DNA from: Candidatus Woesearchaeota archaeon
Lineage (GTDB): Archaea; Nanobdellota; Nanobdellia; Woesearchaeales; UBA9642
Assembly: GCA_026002815.1 (NCBI GenBank)
Contig: BPGB01000003.1
Coordinates: 1 to 64,000 of the forward strand
DNA: 64,000 nt
Direction: 5' to 3'
In this document: piece by piece, positions 36,001-43,137 of the stretch
How the letters are laid out: each line of letters starts with the position of its first letter
Numbering within the stretch: the stretch's first letter is position 1
Position numbers and translations under genes: made by a program
The notes under the pieces: generated by a model
Databases searched by the model: none
Seen by the model: only the letters and a program-made list of their open reading frames with translations
Told to the model about the DNA's origin: nothing

Positions 36001-36821
36001 TTTTATGGAATGAACCAAAAATGAACAATCAAAAAATACCAGATATAGGCTATTATAAAATTTATATGAGTGACGTGACAACAGATTTTGATAAAGACAT
36101 TAATAGCATAAAAAACACTCTAAAGTACAGAACAATAGATATATTGAATACTGGTTATTATAGATTAAAATCATTTGATATAAATCAAGAACCTGAATGC
36201 GGATTAGTTGATGATAAATATTGCAGATTTTTTTATAAAGCAAAAGACGCTTCTAATAATGATATTAAAATAGAATTAGAGGTTAATAAGCTATACTATG
36301 TAGAGGATAAAGAAAAATTCATATACATACTTGATGGTATGGATTCATATAATGCTCTTAATCCTGGCAGGGATAAATTTATTGCAGTTACAGCAGTTGA
36401 TTTAGATGGCAACGAAATTGATAATATTAATGAGTCTCAAAAAATAACTTTGGGAAAAAATCTTAAAAGTATAAAACCAATAGATGCTCTTGAACCAGGA
36501 CTTACAAGCATAAACATAAATATTGATAATGTTAACAATAAGATTTATTTAACATATAATAGGCCAGAATTTTATATTAATGGAATGCCTATGGATAATA
36601 AAGCAATAATTTATAGGGTTTATGCTAATTGGAATTGTCCCTCATTAAAGAATGAAAGTTTATGTGATGTTAAACCGCCATTCGATAAAATTGCGGAGAC
36701 AGGAGACTTGAACATTGTTATTGATAAAAATCAAATAAGTAAAATAGGAGTGGTGACTGGATTAATCAATAATAATATGGATGCATTCTACATGAGTGCT
36801 TTTGTAAAGGATGTTTCCTAA
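32991..36821 (+). CDS. Pilin-anchored M23 peptidase plus lytic transglycosylase
   Basis: 1276 residues. Start MLSLLNKKKGQVYIVAVV and one helix (about 12-34) anchor the rest outside. An M23/LytM metallopeptidase domain (about 215-325) has all ligand and catalytic positions: H236 and D240 in HPGIDIV, the YGHT histidine, and H316/H318 in HLHFE. Residues about 590-740 form a soluble lytic transglycosylase (goose-lysozyme-like) domain with catalytic E617 in ITQESKG, GATGLFQV and AYNSA. A linker with cysteines lies between them, and two fibronectin III-like domains follow at about 985-1090 and 1160-1270. The two domains cut the peptide and the glycan parts of bacterial peptidoglycan, which archaea lack. 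It is the last gene of the cluster. Targets could be bacterial prey, competitors or symbiotic partners; this is inference. Confidence 0.85.
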   Translation: MLSLLNKKKGQVYIVAVVITIIFALITSFIIIHFISGETKDNYFGMYQAGMINAIHEGNKLLIYVDQVAKYVSEDALQESSKNGFVQIEPESGEDNPGPKCGTYVYNLWNSNTKECFPHINNGFGYFFDSLLNKRLSESEDPNLKKNIERKYYFDSNMKNTKVSAIAEKQYTFYIFKNNDYKEKDEVKNYVSDKQTLEGETFSGITTKNFIWPYDNDFKIISCFGSRNYPGGSEPHPGIDIVASKGTPIKAVASGKVYKIEDSWGAIYIDHGSGLKTVYGHTIKQYVKVGDIVSQGQHIGDTGGRQNYNDNFRGAHLHFEVIYDNIDLMLKYKEIRAVVGNNNDKKRINPLCIYGKEYFENNNIPLIYEKNFGCTNICNPDKNSCADNYVCDTKYGCLFKFCESYGSIIKQKEIECQVNENNDWKITNVMVSKKEVSGDETITITTTIENPSNDCVSVTVKPVFESPGQVSYSYDTDIKYNVYKTNNGKKYLNIETKCTFTTDSNKINSERSLNKCVLLAPKDDKKIKYTVEPRVVDEKKRVVKGNKVTFDVTKPKGVQVTNEIKPTGNIQLSASQQKEIEATRNNLENLKILQYIIETANKENVPPEIVLGLITQESKGKINAISRTGATGLFQVIRSYHEDRVKKECGSWEKFKTDAECQVRVGIGILKQYYKEYGQKGLYMKCGCENNKGTKNCKPIDKKYFGWEAALRAYNSANCHVWADYNFVESIMTYSFGWGYSGIATQVSQYQEVAIDEIESKGIIGKYYVNPSFTVTVPFDISLINNLSIFMNKTVNDCRISQLGKRECLKAKIEEFNNNVGKKYASNNTYVSLTMDCDETKEEKDFNNLIASIEDCALSPDFDCQCDLKKNSNLKITIESDENIAKFKYTKSGNDYEIISYNTFVDSQNNPLIISKEIKDISFIKKLGYLKYGESKYRKCTIPESRYRLCLKTDYKTDYYDGNSLKKKNVNVKFAITIKDNDVPPPIENIELLNMKNSRNSIIVLWNEPKMNNQKIPDIGYYKIYMSDVTTDFDKDINSIKNTLKYRTIDILNTGYYRLKSFDINQEPECGLVDDKYCRFFYKAKDASNNDIKIELEVNKLYYVEDKEKFIYILDGMDSYNALNPGRDKFIAVTAVDLDGNEIDNINESQKITLGKNLKSIKPIDALEPGLTSININIDNVNNKIYLTYNRPEFYINGMPMDNKAIIYRVYANWNCPSLKNESLCDVKPPFDKIAETGDLNIVIDKNQISKIGVVTGLINNNMDAFYMSAFVKDVS

Positions 36822-36883
36822 TGAGAATTCTTAAAAAGGATTTTATATATTTTATTTTATTTCATAACAAAATTAAACCAAAA

Positions 36884-36892
36884 ATATATAAA
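36884..36892 (+). promoter_or_regulatory. TATA-like box for the RPA gene
   Basis: ATATATAAA is about 50-59 bases upstream of the ATG at 36943, allowing a short leader of roughly 25-30 bases that contains the binding site GAGGGGTT. Confidence 0.45.
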
Positions 36893-36905
36893 TCAATAAA
36901 TAAAA

Positions 36906-36937
36906 CCTCTATCTAGAGTATGTATTATTTAGAGGGG
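36906..36937 (+). promoter_or_regulatory. Possible hairpin covering the RPA ribosome binding site
   Basis: CCTCTA at 36906-36911 can pair with TAGAGG at 36930-36935, which is part of the ribosome binding site TAGAGGGGT. An alternative small palindrome (CTCTA-TC-TAGAG) uses the same left arm. If the leader starts as expected this could limit translation of RPA. This is a base-pairing observation only. Confidence 0.3.
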
Positions 36938-36942
36938 TTGAA

Positions 36943-38025
36943 ATGATTAATATTTCGTTAAAGGATATTGTTGCTAAAATCTGTAAAACTTCTGGCTTAT
37001 CTGAAGATGAGGTTAATAAGAAAATTTCTGAAAAAGTCGAACAATTATATGGTCTCGTAAGTGAAGAGGGTGCAGCACACATAATTGCCAATGAAATGGG
37101 TATAAAAATATTTGATATTTCTGGAGAATTAAAAATAAAAGACATACTTATAGGAATGAAGTCTGTTGATGTTGTTGGCAAGGTCTTAAGAAAATATGAA
37201 TTAAGAGAGTTTAGCACAGAGAAAAGAAAGGGGAGGGTTGCCAATCTTTCTCTTGCTGATGAGACAGGCACTATACGTGTTGTTTTCTGGAACGATAAAA
37301 CTCAAGAGTTTTCACAAATTAAAGAAGACGATATAATTAAGATAAAAAACGCGTATGTTAGAGAAAACGCTGGCAGAAAAGAGCTGCATATAGGAGAAAA
37401 CAGCCATATAATAATAAATCCTCAAGGTATCAATGTAATTCCTAGAGAAAGGCCTGAATATGATAGGAAACATATTTCAGAGTTGACAGATGGTATAACA
37501 GCTGAAATCTTTGGAACAATAGTCCAGGTTTTCGATATAAGATTCTTCGAAGTTTGTCCTATATGTAATAAACGTTTGAGGCTTAATGGAGAAAATTTTG
37601 AATGCGAAGAACATGGAATACAAAGACCTTCTTATAATTATATTTTGAATTTATACCTTGATGATGGGACAGCAAATATACGCGTTAATTTCTGGAAACA
37701 ACAAACTCAAAGGTTGCTGAAGCTTGATGATTCTCAGATATTAAAGTTTATGAACTCTTCTGATTTTGAAAGTTATAAGACCGAACTATTGGGGGAACAA
37801 ATAAAAGTTTTAGGAAGAGTAAAAAAGAATATAATGCAAAATCTCGAATTCACTGCTGATTTGGTATTCACAGACCTTAATCCTGATGAAGAGATTGCAA
37901 TGTTAGATCATGCAAAGGAGATTGTTTTAGATACTAGACAATCAATAGACCATAAGAATAAAGTAAATCAAGAAACCTTTAATCAGGATGACGATTTTGA
38001 AATAAGCGAAGAATATTTAGAATAA
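36943..38025 (+). CDS. rpa: Replication protein A-like single-stranded DNA-binding protein
   Basis: 360 residues. After a helical start there are OB folds (first at about 65-160, VVGKVLRKYELREFSTEKRK and VANLSLADETGTIRVVFWND; second from about 185) with a zinc finger in the second (CPICNKRLRL ... FECEEHG near 206-228). This is the archaeal RPA1/RPA41 layout. It coats single-stranded DNA in replication and repair and works with RadA, whose gene lies 5 kb downstream. GAGGGGTT precedes the ATG. A small gene follows after seven bases, as companion genes of RPA often do in archaea. Confidence is high for function. Confidence 0.9.
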   Translation: MINISLKDIVAKICKTSGLSEDEVNKKISEKVEQLYGLVSEEGAAHIIANEMGIKIFDISGELKIKDILIGMKSVDVVGKVLRKYELREFSTEKRKGRVANLSLADETGTIRVVFWNDKTQEFSQIKEDDIIKIKNAYVRENAGRKELHIGENSHIIINPQGINVIPRERPEYDRKHISELTDGITAEIFGTIVQVFDIRFFEVCPICNKRLRLNGENFECEEHGIQRPSYNYILNLYLDDGTANIRVNFWKQQTQRLLKLDDSQILKFMNSSDFESYKTELLGEQIKVLGRVKKNIMQNLEFTADLVFTDLNPDEEIAMLDHAKEIVLDTRQSIDHKNKVNQETFNQDDDFEISEEYLE

Positions 38026-38032
38026 TTTCACA

Positions 38033-38278
38033 ATGATATCGCATAATGAGGAAAAATTTATCAGTAAAGATTCTAAAAAAGAAATAACTCCAATAAAATT
38101 ATATTATTTTAAGAATATAACTAATAAGCCTATTCAAAATTCTTTTTTTATAGAAAAAAACAATCTTGACATAATAGTTCAAGAATTAGAAGATAACTTT
38201 TCAATTAACAAATTATATACTGGTAAAGAGGTAAGGGATTTAATAAGAACATATTTAAAGAACAACTATAAATCATAG
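38033..38278 (+). CDS. Small protein downstream of RPA
   Basis: 81 residues with no signal or membrane helix. It starts MISHNEEKFISKDSKKEITP, has a central beta-rich part (KLYYFKNITNKPIQNSFFIE) and an acidic-then-basic helical end (KEVRDLIRTYLKNNYKS). It begins seven bases after the RPA stop and so is probably co-expressed. In other archaea the gene after RPA often encodes a partner in single-stranded DNA binding, but I cannot see that this one is a homologue. Unknown function. Confidence 0.6.
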   Translation: MISHNEEKFISKDSKKEITPIKLYYFKNITNKPIQNSFFIEKNNLDIIVQELEDNFSINKLYTGKEVRDLIRTYLKNNYKS

Positions 38279-38428
38279 ATTAATAATAAATAAGATTAAT
38301 AATAAAATAATACCGCTTAAAAATATTTAAAAAAGTAGAATAATATATACATGAATGATAGTATGAATTATAGTATATATCAATGATAATATATATGAAT
38401 GATAAAAAGGTAAATAAAAAATAAAAAA

Positions 38429-39226
38429 ATGTTAGAAAACATATTAAAACCAGATTGGTTGGAAAAGAGGCCTCGATTTGCATTCGTTATTGGTTTTGTT
38501 TATTCAATAATAGGAATAGTCGCTGCATTAATTATCTTTCCAAATAATCAAGGAATTGCAAGCATCGCTTTTCTCTCTCTACTTCTTGTTCCATCTCTAA
38601 ATAGTATATTAAAAATTGAGGAAATACAAGATTCTAAAGCAAAAGTTTTTAGTCTTAAAAGAATACTTGAGGATCATAGCGACGTGTTACAAGTATATTT
38701 CCTGTTATTCTTAGGAATATTTCTTGCTTATGGTCTTTTCTCAATAAGATTTCCAAACTTACTGATTAATGGATTATTTGATAGTCAATTAAGAATAATT
38801 GGAATTACTGGCGCAGCAAGCGGTTATAATTATAGTTTTTATGAAATACTTTCTAATAATTTTAAAGTTCTTATTATATTTTTTATTCTATCTTTGATTA
38901 TGGGTGCGGGGAGTATATTGTTTCTAGCATGGAATGCATCTGTATGGGGAGTCATATTCGGATATTTTGCGCTACATTCTGGAGATGCATTTAATAATTT
39001 TACAATGACTTTTTTAAAAGTATCCCCTCACATGTTCACGGAAGCGTCAGCATATTTCTTTGCAATAGTTTCTGGAGGAATAATGAGTCAGGGCGTTTTA
39101 AGAGAAAATATCGGGTCCAATAAATTTAATTATGTCATGAAAGACGGGGGAGTGTTTTTAATAATAGGACTACTACTTTTAATAATAGGTGCATTTTTGG
39201 AGGTTTATTTTTACTCTTTGCTTTGA
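38429..39226 (+). CDS. SpoIIM-like integral membrane protein
   Basis: 265 residues with about six membrane helices. KPDWLEKRPRFAFVIGFVYS at the start, LFLAWNASVWGVIFGYFALH and PHMFTEASAYFFAIVSGGIM later match the stage II sporulation protein M (DUF95) family as found widely in archaea, where it has no sporulation role and its function is not known. A helical loop near 80-95 (KVFSLKRILEDHSDVLQVYF) separates the first pair of helices from the rest. It stands alone with promoters on both sides in AT-rich DNA. Confidence 0.8.
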   Translation: MLENILKPDWLEKRPRFAFVIGFVYSIIGIVAALIIFPNNQGIASIAFLSLLLVPSLNSILKIEEIQDSKAKVFSLKRILEDHSDVLQVYFLLFLGIFLAYGLFSIRFPNLLINGLFDSQLRIIGITGAASGYNYSFYEILSNNFKVLIIFFILSLIMGAGSILFLAWNASVWGVIFGYFALHSGDAFNNFTMTFLKVSPHMFTEASAYFFAIVSGGIMSQGVLRENIGSNKFNYVMKDGGVFLIIGLLLLIIGAFLEVYFYSLL

Positions 39227-39366
39227 TTAAAAAAAGTATCACATTTATAAATCATTTATAAAGTATTTATAAATTCGCTATAAACTTAAGAGTAAAAACG
39301 ATAGTTTAATATATAAGAATATCTTACGGTATTTAATGATTAATAAATATTTTGTTGATATAGTTA

Positions 39367-39927
39367 TTGATAGCTGTTATCTGGTATTTGACAAGCAGGT
39401 TCCTGGATTTAGAATCATATATAAAAAAGGAAATAAATAATTTATTTCTTGAAAAACTTCATGAGAATAAGCTTAAATCTAAGAATATTCAAAATCCAAA
39501 GGTTTTTGATGCTTATTTTTATGCAATGTTTAGAGTATTTTATAAAAGATTAAGAGATAAAGGTAAAATACAGCTTATTCTAAAATTTATAGGAAAAAAG
39601 ATATACGATCATCTCAAGAGAAAAAATAAGATTTCAGGAAATATTAAGAAGGATTTAACAGTAATACAAAATTATTTTAAGAAGAATCGTTTTTTTATTA
39701 ATTCACAAATATCCTGGACAGATAAAAAAAGGTTTAAACAAACTATAAATGGTATGGTAAATTATGATGCGTGTAAAGAAATATACAATGAATTAGGTTT
39801 CTCAGCTAATATAATTAGTAGAGTTATGGAATCATATTTTAACGAGTACAAGATTAAAGTATTTGAGAAACACTTTAACCCTTACCAACATAATAAGAAG
39901 GTCATAGAATTCTGGGAATTTAAATAA
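39367..39927 (+). CDS. Basic helical protein of unknown function
   Basis: Up to 186 residues, strongly basic and helical (LKSKNIQNPKVFDAYFYAMF, then IQNYFKKNRFFINSQISWTD, ending NKKVIEFWEFK). There is no signal peptide. The start is uncertain: the first usable codon is a TTG at 39367; an ATG at 39336 is in another frame that stops after 34 codons. The overlap of these two frames leaves room for a frameshift or an unusual start. No family is recognised. Confidence 0.5.
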   Translation: MIAVIWYLTSRFLDLESYIKKEINNLFLEKLHENKLKSKNIQNPKVFDAYFYAMFRVFYKRLRDKGKIQLILKFIGKKIYDHLKRKNKISGNIKKDLTVIQNYFKKNRFFINSQISWTDKKRFKQTINGMVNYDACKEIYNELGFSANIISRVMESYFNEYKIKVFEKHFNPYQHNKKVIEFWEFK

Positions 39928-40029
39928 AATTAATAATAGAACTTTAAATAATATTGTTTTAATAGTATTTTAAAATATAATTAAAAATCGCATAGTTCAA
40001 TTAATAAATGACATTTAATTAATAATTAC

Positions 40030-40329
40030 TTATTGTTTCTTCTTTTTTACTCTTTCATACATTTCTTTTTTTTCTTGTTCTGTCGCTATTCTCGGTCTTT
40101 CCTCTCTCCAATATTCTATATCGAATTCTCTCCCTTTTACACGTATAAAATCAGGAAGCTTCCTAGAATCAGGCCTGTATTCAGAATCATAATAATATAC
40201 TATAACTCTTTTCGAAATCTCATCAACCCATTTCTTATTCGCATATATTCCTGTTTGTGTATCGCTTATTTTTATGGGTTCATTTATTTTAAGATCTAAT
40301 ATTTTGTTTATATGTTTTTCTAGGCTCAT
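40030..40329 (-). CDS. Small protein of unknown function
   Basis: 99 residues, ATG at 40329. The N-terminal half includes ISDTQTGIYANKKWVDEISK; the middle is beta-rich (RVIVYYYDSEYRP, FIRVKGREFDIEYW), and the C-terminus is a charged helix (TEQEKKEMYERVKKKKQ). No signal or membrane segment. It lies between convergent neighbours in AT-rich DNA. No family is recognised. Confidence 0.6.
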   Translation of the reverse strand: MSLEKHINKILDLKINEPIKISDTQTGIYANKKWVDEISKRVIVYYYDSEYRPDSRKLPDFIRVKGREFDIEYWREERPRIATEQEKKEMYERVKKKKQ

Positions 40330-40423
40330 AAGCCTTAGAAAATATTACAAGTATAAAAAGATTACTAATTACTATTTTTAAATAGGAACAAATGACTGTA
40401 CGAAACTTTTCTAATACAGCGAA

Positions 40424-40470
40424 TATGTAGAGAACATATAGAGGATATATAGAGCGTATATAGAGAATAT
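40424..40470. repeat. Degenerate tandem repeat of about 10-11 bp
   Basis: Four to five imperfect copies of ATATAGAGNN (TATAGAGGAT, TATAGAGCGT, TATAGAGAAT, ATATAGATAC) stand just beyond the 3' end of the gene at 40478-41224. No function is suggested beyond slippage-generated DNA. Confidence 0.5.
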
Positions 40471-40477
40471 ATAGATA

Positions 40478-41224
40478 CTATTTTGTTCTTGTTGATACAA
40501 TGACAAAAATAAATATAAATACCAGCAATAAAAAAGTGATTACAGCAACTATGGAAATAGAAAGATAATCAATCTTTTTAATACCACTCCATAATCCTTC
40601 ACTCTCATTTTTTCTAAAATTATTTTGAAAAGTATGATTATCCTGCAAAGTGGCATCTTGCAAAGTATCTTGTGTATAATTACCTGATACACTTAATTGA
40701 TATCGTATTCCAAAATCTCTTGGAAAAGTGATATTGTCATACTTCCAATAAAAACCTTTCCTCGAACTATTTTTATAAAAATCGACAATAAAATCATCAG
40801 GAAATATTGAACCCTTAATATTTAACAAATCATGTCCCTCAGGAATAATTATGCTGTAAGAAAAAAAATCTACATTTATAGGGAAATCTATTCTCCTATA
40901 AAATTGATAAAAATAGGAACTATTAAACACTATATCTGAGAAGCTATAAGAAATTATAACATCGCAATCCATACAGTATAATGCATCATAAGCACTTGAG
41001 TTCTCTGCTAATGAGATATTATTGATTGATATATCAAACGCATCATCAGGCAATGTAAGTCTAAATTCATTATTTGTGTTGTTTTTTATAGATAAAAATA
41101 TTTCTTCCCTCATAGACAAATCAGTATTCAAAAAATCCTCTATATGAAGGTTTTTAATAGAAACAGCATAAACTGAAAAAGAACACAATAATAAGCATAT
41201 AAATAATAGCATTATTTTACTCAT
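40478..41224 (-). CDS. Secreted protein with C-terminal membrane anchor
   Basis: About 248 residues from the ATG at 41224, which gives a clean signal peptide (MSKIMLLFICLLLCSFSVYA). Longer starts up to a GTG at 41299 are possible. The body is a beta-rich domain (SIKNLHIEDFLNTDLSMREE) with one CMDCD pair, and residues near 220-245 form a C-terminal membrane helix (LSISIVAVITFLLLVFIFIF) with a short basic end (STRTK). It is therefore exposed outside and held by its tail. The fold may be an Ig-like domain such as those seen in COG1361-type archaeal proteins; that is tentative. Function unknown. Confidence 0.65.
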   Translation of the reverse strand: MSKIMLLFICLLLCSFSVYAVSIKNLHIEDFLNTDLSMREEIFLSIKNNTNNEFRLTLPDDAFDISINNISLAENSSAYDALYCMDCDVIISYSFSDIVFNSSYFYQFYRRIDFPINVDFFSYSIIIPEGHDLLNIKGSIFPDDFIVDFYKNSSRKGFYWKYDNITFPRDFGIRYQLSVSGNYTQDTLQDATLQDNHTFQNNFRKNESEGLWSGIKKIDYLSISIVAVITFLLLVFIFIFVIVSTRTK

Positions 41225-41315
41225 AAAGTAAATCATTTTTAATGAACTTAAATATTTTTTCATAAGCGGAAGACACTTAATAACTGAATGCCCTTCCACC
41301 GTTTAATAAAACAAA

Positions 41316-41486
41316 CTAAGGGCAAATACGCTCTTTAAACCTGCTTAGTATTACAAAAAACTCACTGCCCACACTGGACACAGGCTCATAGGGTATATAA
41401 ACAAAAGAATTCTTACATATTAATATTGATGCAATTGCGTCAAAAACCTCGTCGCCTGGATTGTTTCTTTCCCCAAGGGCAATCAT
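41316..41486 (-). CDS. Possible 56-residue protein in a GC-richer patch
   Basis: A frame of 56 codons starts MIALGERNNPGDEVFDAIAS and ends KERICP. It has a TATTATG start, a TTTTTATTT about 20 bases upstream, and uses GCC, GGC, GAC and GTG codons more than its neighbours. No other support; it could be a chance frame in a slightly GC-richer stretch. Confidence 0.25.
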   Translation of the reverse strand: MIALGERNNPGDEVFDAIASILICKNSFVYIPYEPVSSVGSEFFVILSRFKERICP

Positions 41487-41532
41487 AATATAAGGGCGAT
41501 TGAAATAAAAAGCGATAAGCAAGAGGTAAAAA

Positions 41533-41842
41533 ATGGAAAAAATAAAAACAGTACAAGTAAAAGTCCCATCTGTTAATGAAGTGATGGGCAAAAATCTTCC
41601 TGAAAAGAAGTTCAGGGCAGGAGCAATTACTGCAACAGTTTGGAGTAATGAAACAGTAAGAGATGGAAAGAAAGTATCATATAAGACAATTTCTTTTGAA
41701 AGGTCTTATAAAGATTAAAGATGATGAATGGAAGCAAACAAATTCTCTAAGAATCACAGACATACCTAAGGCAGTCTTGGTTCTAACGAAAGCTTACGAA
41801 TATCTGGCTCTCAACTCAGAGGAAGAAGAAGATATATACTAA
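41533..41842 (+). CDS. Conserved small protein, split by a one-base frameshift
   Basis: The first 61 codons (to the stop at 41716-41718) and the next 41 codons in another frame (41717-41842) together form one protein of about 102 residues. The first part has KKFRAGAITATVWSNE and SYKTISFERSYKD; the second resumes with DDEWKQTNSLRITDIPKAV and ends in an acidic tail. This matches a small conserved archaeal/CPR-type family with F-R-A-G-A-V-x-A-T-x-W and R-x-Y-K-D-K-D-G-x-W-K-x-T-N-S-L-R. Deleting one T at 41715/41716 (GATTAAAG to GATAAAG) restores it. The RBS GAGGT precedes the ATG. It could be a sequencing error, a pseudogene, or plus-one frameshifting at the TAA codon. Function unknown. Confidence 0.7.
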
Positions 41843-41943
41843 AGAAAAATCATAAGAGCCAAGACATTGTTAAAAGCAATGTATTTTTTTATTTTTTATT
41901 TAACTAGATTAAGGAATGAAAATCGAATAAAAAAGGTGATATC

Positions 41944-42954
41944 ATGGCAAGAAAAAGATTAATAGAAGAAAACGAGATGGATGAGGATGTAAATATAGAC
42001 TTAAGTAAGATACAAAAGACAAAGGATCTTTCATTAACAAGTCTCCCAGGAGTAGGACCAAGCACTGCAGAAAAGCTTTCCCTATCCGGTTTCGATAACT
42101 TGCTAGCCATAGCAGTAGCAACTGTAGGAGAAATTGTTGAAGCATCCGGTGTTTCTGAACAAGTTGCTAGAAAAATAATCCAAGCAGCAAGGGCTTCAAT
42201 GGACATGGGTTTCATGTCAGGAGATGAAGTAATGGCCAAAAGAGCGCAAGTAAATAAGATACCTACTTATTGTGAACCGTTTGATGCCTTACTCGAAGGA
42301 GGTTTTGAAACAAGAGCAATAACCGAGTGTTTTGGACAATATGGTTCAGGAAAAACACAAATAGGACACTTACTATCAGTAAATATACAAAGACAGGACC
42401 CTACTGCCGTAGCAGTCTATATTGATACTGAATCAACATTTAGGCCTGAAAGGATAGTTCAATTTGCAAAAGGTGCAGGACTGGACCCTGATCAAGTTTT
42501 AAAAAATATTAAAGTTGCGAGGGCATATAATTCGGATCATCAGATGCTATTAGCTGAAAAAGTTGAAGAATTAATAAAAAATGGATTAAACGTTAAGCTA
42601 ATAGTAGTAGATTCCTTAACTGCACACTTTAGGGCAGAATTCGTTGGCAGAGGAACGCTCGCTGATAGACAACAAAAATTAAATAAGCATATGCACACTC
42701 TTGCAAAATTAGCGGACATGTACAATCTAACTGTTTATGTCACAAATCAAGTCATGGCTAAACCCGATACTTTCTTCGGAGACCCTACTGAAGCAATAGG
42801 CGGTAATATTGTTGGACATAATAGTACTTTTAGAATATATTTGAGAAAAGGAAAAAAAGGTGCGAGGGTCGCAAAACTTGTAGATGCGCCTAATATACCT
42901 GATGGTGAAGCAGCATTTTTTGTAAGAGAAGATGGCTTAGAAGCTGCAGTATAA
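41944..42954 (+). CDS. radA: DNA repair and recombination protein RadA
   Basis: 336 residues. N-terminal helix-hairpin-helix region (LTSLPGVGPSTAEKLSLSGF, about 31-50) for double-stranded DNA contact, then the RecA/Rad51 core with Walker A GQYGSGKT at 131-138, Walker B (LIVVDSL) and the DNA-binding loops (TNQVMAKPDTFFGDPTEAIG). It forms filaments on single-stranded DNA for homologous recombination, replacing RPA. AGGTGAT lies just before the ATG. Length and motifs are those of the archaeal orthologue. It lies alone between AT-rich spacers. Confidence 0.97.
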   Translation: MARKRLIEENEMDEDVNIDLSKIQKTKDLSLTSLPGVGPSTAEKLSLSGFDNLLAIAVATVGEIVEASGVSEQVARKIIQAARASMDMGFMSGDEVMAKRAQVNKIPTYCEPFDALLEGGFETRAITECFGQYGSGKTQIGHLLSVNIQRQDPTAVAVYIDTESTFRPERIVQFAKGAGLDPDQVLKNIKVARAYNSDHQMLLAEKVEELIKNGLNVKLIVVDSLTAHFRAEFVGRGTLADRQQKLNKHMHTLAKLADMYNLTVYVTNQVMAKPDTFFGDPTEAIGGNIVGHNSTFRIYLRKGKKGARVAKLVDAPNIPDGEAAFFVREDGLEAAV

Positions 42955-43137
42955 TTATTTTTTATATTATTTTCATTTTATGTTTATATTACTTTTATTG
43001 TTCTTATATCATTTATTTTCTTAACATCAAATATTAATTATATTTTTCAAATTGATTACTAATTTTTTATTCCTTATTTATTTTAAATATTTATTTTAAA
43101 TATTTGTTTTAAATATTTGTTTTTAAAGCATCATCTT

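Noticed and set aside
32991-36821. The hydrolase gene as a bacterial phage or contaminant gene
   Set aside because: It overlaps the preceding pilin-like gene, has the same KKKG-helix start as its neighbours and the same base composition, so it belongs to the cluster.
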